A stretch of DNA of 40,225 nucleotides, taken from assembly GCA_947630655.1 (NCBI GenBank), contig CANRIQ010000002.1:1-40225 (forward strand), written 5' to 3'. The notes beneath the pieces were generated by a model. The model was not told the DNA's origin, made no database searches, and saw nothing but the letters and a program-made list of their open reading frames with translations. The translations under genes and the position numbers were made by a program. Shown here one piece after another: positions 33,800 to 40,225 of this stretch. This DNA comes from an uncultured Clostridia bacterium. GTDB taxonomy: Bacteria > Bacillota > Clostridia > Oscillospirales > Ruminococcaceae. Each line of letters begins with the position of its first letter. Within the stretch, counting starts at the first letter, position 1.

Positions 33800-33914
33800 T
33801 TTGAGTGCGGTAACGGGCGAGTGCTGCCTTTCCGAACGAGGAAAAGTTCGGGCCTATGGTAGCGTTCGGAGCAAACGCCGGGGTTCGAGTCCCCGTTTTA
33901 TTGTTATGCTCAAA
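33800..33914 (+). ncRNA. tRNA-like structured RNA (possible Y-RNA-like molecule)
   Basis: Not a canonical tRNA: no 7-bp acceptor stem or CCA. Seen: a perfect T arm, CGGGG-TTCGAGT-CCCCG (33879-33895); directly before it an anticodon-arm-like hairpin GCGTT-CGGAGCA-AACGC (33862-33878) with a 7-nt loop lacking U33; before that GGCCTATGGTAGC, like a D arm; and a hairpin CCGAAC/GTTCGG (33832-33851). A long-range stem closes the whole: TTTGAG (33800-33805) with CTCAAA (33909-33914), and GTAAC (33810-33814) with GTTAT (33903-33907). Bacterial Y RNAs (YrlA) carry tRNA mimics of this kind bound by Ro/Rsr protein; no Ro gene is in this window. Boundaries are structural, not transcriptional. Confidence 0.6.
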
Positions 33915-34016
33915 TTGCTACAAGTGCATTGTTACTGTTATTTTTACTGCCACAGCACTGACGTTGCCGCAGGGCGGGTGAGGGGATAAATTTCACGTTA
34001 GGAGAACAGGAGCATT

Positions 34017-35903
34017 ATGAACTTGCCTCTTTTTGACTGCTTTGATACAAGTTACAAGCACCCTTTCGGAGCGATAAGGCGCGGTCAGCCGTCGATGTTC
34101 AATGTGAGAATTCCGAAGATAATGCAGGTTTCGGGACTGACGCTTGTGATGTTCCGGCCGGGGTATAAGGAGAGATTTATCGAGCTCGCGCTTCAGGACG
34201 AAAGCGGAGAAGATAATATCTACTCCTGCGTGTTTACGCCGAATAATGTCGGAGTGCATCACTACTACTTCACCTGTATTCTCGACGGCAGACGGCGTTA
34301 TATCAAGCGGCGCGGGGCAAGCGAGGGCGTTTTCGAGGGCGAGGAGCTGTTTCAGCTTACCGTTTTCGATGAGAATTTGTACACTCCCGCGTCTATCCGC
34401 GGCGGGATTATGTATCAGATTTTCCCCGACAGATTTGCCAAAAGCGGCGAAAAGCACGAGGGCGTTCCGACCGACAGAATTATTCGGGAGGACTGGTACG
34501 GCACTCCTTATTACCGACCCGATGAAAAGGGAATAGTCCGCAACAACGACTATTTCGGCGGCGATCTTAAGGGAATTATTGAAAAGCTGCCTTATATCAA
34601 GAGTCTGGGAGTTACTATTCTGTATCTCAACCCGATTTTCGAGGCTCACGAAAACCACCGCTACAATACCGCGAATTATGAGAAAATCGACCCCCTGCTC
34701 GGCACGGAGGAGGATTTCACAGAGCTTTGCAAAAAAGCCGCGGAAATGGGGATAGATGTTATCCTTGACGGCGTTTTTTCGCATACGGGTGCGGATTCCG
34801 TCTATTTCAACAAATTCGGGCGTTACGGCGAGCATACGGGAGCTTACCGCGACAAAAACAGCCCGTATTTCCCGTGGTACTCGTTTATCGGCTATCCCGA
34901 TACTTACGATAGCTGGTGGGGAATTTCAACGCTTCCGAACGTCAACGAGAATAATCCCGAATATACGAATTACATCTGCGGTGAGGGAGGAATTCTCCAG
35001 AAATGGATAAAACTGGGCGCGAAGGGCTGGCGGCTTGATGTTGCGGACGAGCTTCCCGATGAATTTCTTGATAATCTGAATGTCGCAGTTAAGAAAATGG
35101 GCAGCGACAAGATAATCTACGGCGAGGTCTGGGAGGACGCGTCGAATAAAGAGAGCTACGGCGTGCGCAGGCGTTATCTTATCGGCGGACAGCTTGACAG
35201 CGTTATGAATTACCCGTTTAAAGAGGCAATTCTGAATTATGTAAAATACGCCGACGCGAGAATGTTTAAGGACAGTATTCTGACTATCCTTGACCACTAC
35301 CCGAAGCCCGCGATAGATATGCTGATGAATTTCCTCTCGACTCACGACACCGAACGCGCTTTGACGCGGCTGGGCGGCGAGGAGGTCGGCTGGCACGATA
35401 AGGACTGGCAAAGCGAACGCCGCCTTGACGGGGCACAGTATCTGTACGGTCTGGCGTTGCTGAAGTGCGCGATGGTTCTGCAATTCTTCCTGCCGGGCAT
35501 TCCGTCGGTCTATTACGGCGACGAGGCGGGAATGGAGGGCTACCGCGACCCGTTCAACCGCCGCTGCTATCCGTGGGGTCAGGAGAACACCGAGCTTATC
35601 GAGTTCACAAAACAGCTTGCTAAGGTTCGGCACGGAACAAGAGCGTTCGAGCAGGGCGAGATGAAATTTATCGAATGCGACGACAATGTGTGCGTTTTCG
35701 CGCGGTCTGACAGGATAACGCGCGACGCCGCGATAATTTTCCTCAACAAGTCCACCCGCGGCAGAACGTTTGAGATAAAGACCGAAAAAACGGCGATGTT
35801 CTACGATTTCGAGCCTGCGTTCGACCGCTTCGGCAAGGGCATAGCGGACGGGAAGGTGACCGTCGCGCCGTTCGACTATGCGGTTGTTTATTGCAAGGTG
35901 TGA
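34017..35903 (+). CDS. GH13 neopullulanase/cyclomaltodextrinase-like enzyme
   Basis: 628 aa, no signal peptide. An N-terminal beta domain (~1-120) of the CBM34 kind precedes the catalytic barrel. Regions: 'VILDGVFSHTG' (I, ~248), 'GWRLDVADELPDEF' (II, nucleophile Asp341), 'IIYGEVWEDAS' (III, Glu370), 'NFLSTHDTERAL' (IV, Asp444). The LSTHD variant and the N-terminal domain fit GH13_20-type enzymes that cut maltodextrins, cyclodextrins or pullulan in the cytoplasm. It is downstream of glgP and the tRNA-like RNA. ATG chosen with AGGAG 6 bp upstream. Confidence 0.93.
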   Translation: MNLPLFDCFDTSYKHPFGAIRRGQPSMFNVRIPKIMQVSGLTLVMFRPGYKERFIELALQDESGEDNIYSCVFTPNNVGVHHYYFTCILDGRRRYIKRRGASEGVFEGEELFQLTVFDENLYTPASIRGGIMYQIFPDRFAKSGEKHEGVPTDRIIREDWYGTPYYRPDEKGIVRNNDYFGGDLKGIIEKLPYIKSLGVTILYLNPIFEAHENHRYNTANYEKIDPLLGTEEDFTELCKKAAEMGIDVILDGVFSHTGADSVYFNKFGRYGEHTGAYRDKNSPYFPWYSFIGYPDTYDSWWGISTLPNVNENNPEYTNYICGEGGILQKWIKLGAKGWRLDVADELPDEFLDNLNVAVKKMGSDKIIYGEVWEDASNKESYGVRRRYLIGGQLDSVMNYPFKEAILNYVKYADARMFKDSILTILDHYPKPAIDMLMNFLSTHDTERALTRLGGEEVGWHDKDWQSERRLDGAQYLYGLALLKCAMVLQFFLPGIPSVYYGDEAGMEGYRDPFNRRCYPWGQENTELIEFTKQLAKVRHGTRAFEQGEMKFIECDDNVCVFARSDRITRDAAIIFLNKSTRGRTFEIKTEKTAMFYDFEPAFDRFGKGIADGKVTVAPFDYAVVYCKV

Positions 35904-35917
35904 ACCTATGGAGAATT

Positions 35918-36478
35918 ATGTACACAAACGGACTGGTAATTCAGAAATACATTGATAATCCCTACAAGGGCATCGACGGAAGCGGGTTCAGTGAAAATAC
36001 AGGCGAAAACTGGTATTTCAATGACGACAAAGAGCTTTCGGCGGTGTTTGAACCGTATTATGACGAGAATATCAATCTCACCTATTACGATCTTGAAGAT
36101 CACACACATGTTTCCGCCTGCACGGATATGAGCTACATTCAAAGGTATGCTGAGGAGTCCGAAAAGCGCGGAATACGTTTCAGAATACTGCTGGTTGAGA
36201 GCGATATTCCCAAGCCTGCCGCCGAATTTCCGAAACTTAAAACAAAGTTCCTCGGGTATGATTACGCTTATATTCGGGGAGATAATTATTCGGCGGTGTA
36301 TAACGAAATCCCGTTTGTATTTCCGCAGTTCAAGCTCAACGAAAACGAGCTTTTCCAAACCGAGGAGGAGCTTCGGGAATATCTTGCCGCGCGCGAAGAA
36401 TTCAAGTCCGCAAATCCGCCGTACACGCTGGAGGAGGGGGATTTCGCGGTGCTGAGACTAAGCGAGGTCGAATGGTGA
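35918..36478 (+). CDS. hypothetical protein
   Basis: 186 aa from the ATG at 35918, 14 bp after the GH13 stop; GGAG (35910-35913 region) provides a ribosome site. Soluble, acidic, rich in Tyr and Glu, no cysteine cluster, signal peptide or TM segment. Segments such as 'YTNGLVIQKYIDNPYKGI' and 'EEELREYLAAREEF' did not remind me of a family. It could be a small immunity-type protein like others downstream, but this is only context. It may be co-transcribed with the GH13 gene and ends at a bidirectional terminator. Confidence 0.65.
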   Translation: MYTNGLVIQKYIDNPYKGIDGSGFSENTGENWYFNDDKELSAVFEPYYDENINLTYYDLEDHTHVSACTDMSYIQRYAEESEKRGIRFRILLVESDIPKPAAEFPKLKTKFLGYDYAYIRGDNYSAVYNEIPFVFPQFKLNENELFQTEEELREYLAAREEFKSANPPYTLEEGDFAVLRLSEVEW

Positions 36479-36485
36479 ATAAATA

Positions 36486-36514
36486 AAATCCCCAACCGAT
36501 GTGGCTGGGGATTT
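36486..36514. terminator. bidirectional terminator between the hypothetical gene and the HigBA-like pair
   Basis: 9-bp stem AAATCCCCA/TGGGGATTT around an 11-nt loop. Confidence 0.8.
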
Positions 36515-36530
36515 ATCATTCGGAAAAATT

Positions 36531-36815
36531 TTAGTCAGAGCGTACAAATTCTATCTTCAGCTCGGCATTCATGCCCTTTGCAAGGCGTTTAAGCGTTTTA
36601 ACGGAAGGGTTTGCGGTGCCGTTTTCGATTTTGCTGATGTCGCCCTGTGAAATGCCCGTGCGCCGCGAAAGCTCCTCTTGAGTTATACCCGCCTCGTTCC
36701 TTGCTTTGATAAGCGCGCGGACAACTCCGAATTCGGTTTCATACCCTTTGTATTCCGCATTGAATTCGGGGTCGCGAAGCTGTTCCTCCAGATATTTTTG
36801 AAGATCGTCAGACAT
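36531..36815 (-). CDS. HigA-like XRE antitoxin
   Basis: 94 aa from the ATG at 36815 (GAGG 4-5 bp upstream). Central XRE helix-turn-helix: 'RNEAGITQEELSRRTGISQG' then 'DISKIENGTANPSVKTLKRL', with the C-terminal 'KGMNAELKIEFV' strand typical of HigA/HTH antitoxins paired with RelE/HigB toxins. It should neutralise the toxin and repress the shared promoter. The toxin gene upstream overlaps its start by 8 bp, toxin first, as in higBA. The toxin is broken, so this antitoxin would be an orphan unless it regulates something else. Confidence 0.88.
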   Translation of the reverse strand: MSDDLQKYLEEQLRDPEFNAEYKGYETEFGVVRALIKARNEAGITQEELSRRTGISQGDISKIENGTANPSVKTLKRLAKGMNAELKIEFVRSD

Positions 36816-37170
36816 TTTCCTCACCCTTTCTGCTTATATAATCACTGCGGTATCTTTTAGCCAAGTCGATTTCACGGCGCGGAGTTTTCTGTGTTTTCTT
36901 GACAAAACCGTTTGTAAGAACGATTTTTCCTCCGTCAAAAAAGAAGTACAGCACTCTTGAAATATTCGACCCGACTTTTGTTCTCAGCTCAAAAATTCCG
37001 TCCTCAAGCGATTTTGAATATGGTTCGGGAAGACGGTTGCCAAACTATTTGGCAAGCTGAATTGTCCGTAATGTTTTAGCGCGTAATTTAACGTCCGTTT
37101 TATCAAGAAAATCCCTTACGGGACAAACGCCGCCGCTTGTCTTATAGAATATTATTTCAAAGTCGGCCAT
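36808..37170 (-). pseudogene. RelE/HigB-type toxin interrupted by an amber codon
   Basis: A continuous 120-residue frame except for an in-frame TAG at codon 42 (plus bases 37045-37047). Before it: 'MADFEIIFYKTSGGVCPVRD' and 'AKTLRTIQLAK'; after it: 'FGNRLPEPYSKSLEDGIFEL', 'RTKVGSNISRVLYFFFDGGK' and 'VLTNGFVKKTQKTPRREID', all typical of phage-derived Gp49/HigB-like RelE toxins. The mutation lies between helix 1/2 and the conserved 'PYSKSLEDGIFELR' block, so a truncated 41-residue product would lack the mRNase core. Promoter, ribosome site and antitoxin are intact, which suggests recent inactivation (or a sequencing error). Confidence 0.85.
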
Positions 37171-37187
37171 TGTTATCCGCTCCATGC

Positions 37188-37209
37188 AATATAGGATATA
37201 TCCTATATT
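37188..37209. promoter_or_regulatory. perfect 22-bp palindrome, probable TA operator
   Basis: Centre ATAGGATATATCCTAT, perfect dyad over 22 bp, between the -10 box and the toxin start codon: the expected place for autorepression by the HigA-like protein. Confidence 0.75.
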
Positions 37210-37212
37210 TAT

Positions 37213-37241
37213 ATTATACACCTTTAATTTAATTTTGTCAA
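37213..37241 (-). promoter_or_regulatory. promoter of the HigBA-like operon
   Basis: Minus strand TTGACA (37241-37236), 17 bp, TATAAT (37218-37213). Confidence 0.9.
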
Positions 37242-37251
37242 GAGGGAATTT

Positions 37252-38076
37252 TTACTTATTCATCGCAAACTTCTCCTCTTTTATCCACGCCCACTGCACA
37301 TTTTGCCGCTTGCCGGGCTTTTTGTCCTTTTCGAGGAAGTAGGTAAGCGTCGCCATATACTGCTCAACGTCCGTGCAGACCATATACGCGGGATATTCCC
37401 CCTCAAAAAACGGCACGGGCTTTCGAGCCTTCGAGCCGTTCCGCCAGCTTGCATAGCCGCCCTCCTGCGAGGTGTGCGCGTCATAGCTTATCCGACAGCA
37501 GCCCTCTCCGAAATTGAACCACATCTCCTCGCCGCTTCTGTGCTGAATGGTAAGCGTTTTCAGCGTGCCGTTTAAAAACACCTCTCGGAAATGCTCCAGC
37601 AGCTCTTTCAGCTCATCAGCCGAGAGCTTGTGGTCGTACAGCTCGCGCTTTACGCTGCCGTCGCGGGCTTTCTCCGTCACCCAAATCGGCACTTCGGGAA
37701 GAGCCTTCACGGGGGTGAAACCGCTCGTATCAATGTGGGTTTTGCGGTTGTCGGTTATCTTAAAAAAGTAGATGTACAGGTTCGGAAACTCCTCCGACAG
37801 AAAATCGCTTTCGACATCGCTTTGCAAATTGTAAAGCGTAATTGCCTCATTTTTACAGCGCAGAGCGTCCTCCCTGCGGATATCCCAGCACATAAGCTCC
37901 CGCCCGTGCCCGTAGATTTCCTCCCGCGTGAAGCCGTGCGCTGTAAGGCTTTGGACAACGTTCGCCGTAACGCCCGCATACCACCGACTATCCCCGCTGA
38001 AGTACCCGCAGTATTTTATCTGGTTGAGTATCATCTCTGCTGTGTTCTCGCTGTAATTTCCGCGCCGCCAAATCAT
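37252..38076 (-). CDS. hypothetical protein
   Basis: 274 aa; AAGGAGGA lies ~8 bp before the ATG. No signal peptide or TM segment; many aromatic residues ('WRRGNYSENTAEMI', 'WAWIKEEKFAMNK' at the end). 'KELLEHFREVFLNGTLKTLT' suggests a helical segment before a C-terminal beta region. No family recognised. Its stop codon lies only 11 bp from the -35 of the HigBA-like promoter, and it is the third of four same-strand genes with nearly identical ribosome sites, so it likely belongs to the immunity-like group. Confidence 0.7.
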   Translation of the reverse strand: MIWRRGNYSENTAEMILNQIKYCGYFSGDSRWYAGVTANVVQSLTAHGFTREEIYGHGRELMCWDIRREDALRCKNEAITLYNLQSDVESDFLSEEFPNLYIYFFKITDNRKTHIDTSGFTPVKALPEVPIWVTEKARDGSVKRELYDHKLSADELKELLEHFREVFLNGTLKTLTIQHRSGEEMWFNFGEGCCRISYDAHTSQEGGYASWRNGSKARKPVPFFEGEYPAYMVCTDVEQYMATLTYFLEKDKKPGKRQNVQWAWIKEEKFAMNK

Positions 38077-38091
38077 TTTGTGTCCTCCTTG

Positions 38092-38568
38092 TTAAAGTAT
38101 ACCCTTGGTCAGGTTTTTATCCATACGTTTAATATCCTCCCATAAGCCGTTTTCCAGATTAAATCCCTGCCATTCTTTACATAAGCGCAGTTTATCCTCG
38201 TTTTTTTGAACAGAGGATCTGACTGTTTCCCAAAAATTATTATCTGAAATAACAATTGTCGGCTTATTGTGAATTCTTTTATACATCAAATTCCAACACA
38301 CGGAATATGCTGCCCATATTTGAACGGCGTTGCCGTTGAGGAGAGATAAAACAGCCTTTTTAAACTTCTCAACGATCTCTTCATTCTGAGTTTCCGTATA
38401 AAGACGGCAGACCCCTGAATTCACAATCCTCCCGAAATCAGTCGGAACATTTGCCGGAACAAAGCGGTCAAGCGGGCAGGCATACCCCTTTTCCCCGCAT
38501 AAAAACTCGGCAAACTCGTCATTGTCAAACGCCCTTTTTGTCAAAGCAAGAAGCTCTTCATTGGTCAT
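38092..38568 (-). CDS. hypothetical protein, paralogue of the gene upstream
   Basis: 158 aa. Begins 'MTNEELLALTKRAFDNDEFA' and 'EFLCGEKGYA'; the next gene upstream (38558-39091) has 'SNEELLALTKKAFDNNEVAE' and the same FLCGEKGYA, and the two align along the whole length (for example 'VPTDFGRIVNSGVCRLY' with 'IPTDFNRIVINGIYKLY'). This is a tandem duplication, diverged. Not a family I recognise; small, soluble, Cys/Trp-containing, and set among immunity-type genes. AAGGAGGA is 6-7 bp before the ATG. Confidence 0.75.
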   Translation of the reverse strand: MTNEELLALTKRAFDNDEFAEFLCGEKGYACPLDRFVPANVPTDFGRIVNSGVCRLYTETQNEEIVEKFKKAVLSLLNGNAVQIWAAYSVCWNLMYKRIHNKPTIVISDNNFWETVRSSVQKNEDKLRLCKEWQGFNLENGLWEDIKRMDKNLTKGIL

Positions 38569-39091
38569 CGCTTTTCCTCCTTGTGGATGCTGCCAATATG
38601 CCTACTCCGCAACCCTCCGTTAAGATACAGTCCAGACGGTTTATATAACCCCACAATCCGTCGTTTTTACAGCCATACCAATCCTTGCAGTTTCTAAGAG
38701 CTGACTCGTTATTCAGCACATTAGCTCTTATTGTCTCAAGGGTTTTTTCCGGCATTATAAACGGCGCGGGATACTCAGAATATTCATTAAAAATCTGATT
38801 CCAGCAAGCCATATAAGCACACCAAATCCGAGTGGGGGTGTCGTTCAATTTTTCAATTGCCTTGCAAAATTCAGCTATGATTTTTTCATCATGCGTCTGT
38901 GAATATAACTTGTATATACCGTTTATTACTATTCTGTTGAAATCGGTAGGAATATTATCGGGAATATCGGGATTTCCGTGGACAGCATACCCCTTTTCAC
39001 CACACAAAAACTCGGCGACCTCGTTATTATCGAACGCCTTTTTTGTAAGAGCAAGCAGCTCCTCGTTCGACACTCTCGTCTTTTTGTCCAT
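38558..39091 (-). CDS. hypothetical protein, tandem paralogue
   Basis: 177 aa. Paralogous to the 158-aa protein that follows, with an extra ~17-residue tail ('CGVGILAASTRRKSDDQ') that runs 11 bp into the next gene; the paralogue ends where that tail begins, so the tail may be a read-on after loss of an older stop codon. AAGGAGGACAACC precedes the ATG. Function unknown. Confidence 0.75.
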   Translation of the reverse strand: MDKKTRVSNEELLALTKKAFDNNEVAEFLCGEKGYAVHGNPDIPDNIPTDFNRIVINGIYKLYSQTHDEKIIAEFCKAIEKLNDTPTRIWCAYMACWNQIFNEYSEYPAPFIMPEKTLETIRANVLNNESALRNCKDWYGCKNDGLWGYINRLDCILTEGCGVGILAASTRRKSDDQ

Positions 39092-39105
39092 GGTTGTCCT
39101 CCTTG

Positions 39106-39609
39106 TCAGATATCGCCCCGCCCGAAAAACTCCTCGTACACCTTTCTTGAATTCAACAGCTTTGCAGTGGAATTTTCAAGAGCGGAGGCGTTACCGTCCG
39201 ACTTTGTTATAAAATAAGTCACATCGTCGGGGTCAGCCGTAAGCGGATATTTTTCAATTGCGCGCCGAAACGCCGACGCTGCCATCTCAAAAAATATATC
39301 CTCCGACCATTTATGAATGTCGGGGTCTTTTCTGTTGTGTTCGAACAGCAGCCTTGAAATCTTCGCAAGAGAGCTTCTGCGCCCGTTCATTACGTCGGAA
39401 TATCCCCACTCCCCGACCTGCCATTTCGCCTGCCCGTGAGCTTGTAGGAATTCGAGCGTGTTCGCAAAAAGCTGCACGCAAACGCACCTGCTGTCGGACA
39501 CCATTGCGGCGGCGTATATTTTCTCGCTGCCCGCGGCTTTGCGTATCGCGAGCAGCTCCTTTACAAGCGATTTTTCAAGCTTTACCGCTATGCTCTCGTA
39601 AAATCCCAA
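39106..39609 (-). CDS. DUF4303-like protein (probable immunity family)
   Basis: 167 aa if the TTG at 39609 is used: AAGGAG is 8 bp upstream, while the GTG at 39618 would directly abut it. Segments 'GSEKIYAAAMVSDSRCVCVQ', 'NTLEFLQAHGQAKWQVGEWG' and 'KWSEDIFFEMAASAFRRAIE' follow the DUF4303 pattern (a conserved core with W-x-x-x-E-W in the middle). DUF4303 proteins are found near polymorphic toxins and SMI1/SUFU immunity genes. No toxin is nearby. First gene of the minus-strand immunity-like set. Confidence 0.7.
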   Translation of the reverse strand: MGFYESIAVKLEKSLVKELLAIRKAAGSEKIYAAAMVSDSRCVCVQLFANTLEFLQAHGQAKWQVGEWGYSDVMNGRRSSLAKISRLLFEHNRKDPDIHKWSEDIFFEMAASAFRRAIEKYPLTADPDDVTYFITKSDGNASALENSTAKLLNSRKVYEEFFGRGDI

Positions 39610-39747
39610 ATTCCCCACTCCTTATTATAAATTACATAGCCCTGAGCAAAACACACCAAACCGCATAATAAAAGGAACGGTGAGCGAAGCTCAAAACAGC
39701 TGTCACTATAACCTCCAAAATATATAGAAAGAGCCGCCCGAATTTGG

Positions 39748-39753
39748 TATAAT
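39748..39753 (+). promoter_or_regulatory. -10 box before the transposase
   Basis: TATAAT at 39748-39753; the -35 is weak (TAGAAA, 17 bp upstream). Weak promoters are usual for transposases. Confidence 0.4.
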
Positions 39754-39757
39754 TAGA

Positions 39758-40225
39758 TTGTGGGAAACCATACGAAATGTGGGGCTGGCTCTTATCTACC
39801 GCCAAGAAATTATACAGGATGTCACGCTGTTTACATCAGCACCAAAAGCACAATTTTATGACAGACTTTTTGAAAGTCTTGACCTTTCGGACTTTCCCGA
39901 ATCTATCGCCCGAACAGGCAGAAGCGGATACTCAAAAAGGGCTTTGTTGTGCGCTTTCATTGTGATGAAATGCGAATGCTTTTCCTGCGTTACAGACCTT
40001 TTGGATTATCTCCAAAACAATCTTTTAATTGCTCATTACTGCGGATTTAATATTTTAAAACCGCTGCCGTCCTATTGGACTTTTGAGCGTTTTATCAAAA
40101 ACCTTGACAACAACATTTTAAAAGAGCTAATGAAGTCACAGGTTTTAAAGCTTTCCGAAATGGGAATCATCGACACGTCTTTTATTGCGCTTGATTCTAC
40201 TCCTATTTCCGCAAATACTTCGCAA
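39758..40225 (+). CDS. IS transposase (DDE, DUF772-type N-terminus), 3' truncated
   Basis: The frame is open from at least 39758 (TTG; a GTG at 39779 is an alternative start) to the window end: 156 codons. It reads 'IYRQEIIQDVTLFTSAPKAQ', 'FYDRLFESLDLSDFPES', 'TGRSGYSKRALLCAFIVMK', 'LPSYWTFERFIKNLDNNIL' and 'IDTSFIALDSTPISANTSQ'. The last segment contains the first catalytic Asp (ALDSTPI) of IS4/IS5/IS1182-type transposases. An out-of-frame ATG at 39777 gives a spurious short ORF. The remaining DDE residues lie beyond the window, so activity cannot be judged. Confidence 0.85.
   Translation, partial: MWETIRNVGLALIYRQEIIQDVTLFTSAPKAQFYDRLFESLDLSDFPESIARTGRSGYSKRALLCAFIVMKCECFSCVTDLLDYLQNNLLIAHYCGFNILKPLPSYWTFERFIKNLDNNILKELMKSQVLKLSEMGIIDTSFIALDSTPISANTSQ

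Larger units (their letters stand above)
39720..40225 (+). mobile_element. insertion sequence, left part only
   Basis: Contains the start of a transposase gene that runs off the window. The left boundary is a guess: the non-coding stretch from about 39,620 changes character, but I cannot identify terminal inverted repeats with the right end absent. Confidence 0.6.

Noticed and set aside
33800-33914. Functional tRNA or tmRNA
   Set aside because: No acceptor stem, no CCA, no room for a variable loop, no U33, and no tag-peptide frame as in tmRNA.
36808-37170. Programmed recoding (for example pyrrolysine) at the internal TAG of the toxin
   Set aside because: RelE/HigB toxins need no such residue, the codon is in a variable linker, and no recoding structure is apparent; a nonsense mutation is simpler.
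37168-37184. Match to the lac operator (GAGCGGATAACAAT) before the HigB-like start
   Set aside because: A chance match in the ribosome-site region; the symmetrical half of the lac operator is absent and no LacI family gene is near.
39777-39965. 62-aa ORF starting MWGWLLSTAKK
   Set aside because: Out of frame with the clear transposase reading frame that covers the same bases.

Overview
The window looks like chromosomal DNA from a Gram-positive anaerobe of the Clostridia, most likely an Oscillospirales/Ruminococcus-type gut bacterium. The evidence is: strong AGGAGG-type ribosome binding sites, textbook TTGACA-17-TATAAT promoters, the rpmH-rnpA-yidD-yidC-jag cluster, a fused secDF, a type III pantothenate kinase beside an ECF S component, an NPETG (NPXTG-type) wall-anchored protein, a DUF6472 mini-protein and a DIP1984-family protein. 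The assignment is inference; there is no 16S gene here.

Layout. 0-1.3 kb: 3' part of a SUFU-domain protein. 1.3-6.2 kb: lipoprotein, HD-domain protein, D,D-carboxypeptidase, and an HlyD-type adaptor with a MacB-type permease but no ATPase. 6.3-8.2 kb: divergent NPETG surface protein and small HTH regulator. 8.2-9.6 kb: four tandem ~340-bp units, each with a perfect plus-strand promoter driving a ~75-nt RNA that ends in a bidirectional hairpin and converges on a minus-strand micro-ORF; this looks like a type I toxin-antitoxin array with one intact hydrophobic toxin and three whose 5' halves were replaced by the same 96-bp cassette. 9.6-13.0 kb: jag, yidC, yidD, rnpA, rpmH (minus). 13.2-16.0 kb: coaX, ECF S component, dprA. 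16-17.4 kb: GH13 enzyme. 17.6-20.7 kb: large c-di-GMP protein with two degenerate GGDEF domains and an intact EAL, behind a 5' attenuator-like hairpin. 20.75-20.94 kb: repeats resembling weak DnaA boxes. 21-26 kb: glycyl-tRNA synthetase, lipoprotein, ilvE, DUF2339 membrane protein (minus). 26.2-30.7 kb: secDF, then a HAD phosphatase/glycosyltransferase/DUF6472 operon. 30.8-35.9 kb: glycogen phosphorylase, DIP1984-family protein, a tRNA-like structured RNA, and a neopullulanase-like GH13. 36.5-39.6 kb: accessory island with a HigBA-like pair (toxin cut by an amber codon), two tandem paralogues, an unknown protein and a DUF4303 immunity-type protein. 39.7 kb to end: 5' part of an insertion-sequence transposase.

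Three functional themes stand out: envelope biogenesis and secretion (YidC, SecDF, carboxypeptidase, glycosyltransferase), intracellular alpha-glucan breakdown (two GH13 enzymes and GlgP), and conflict/defence-type accessory genes at 8-9.6 kb and 36.5-39.6 kb. The two most interesting items are the sRNA/micro-toxin array, in which sRNA 3 carries a two-block match to the toxin start region on top of its 3' overlap, and the tRNA-like RNA just downstream of the DIP1984 gene.
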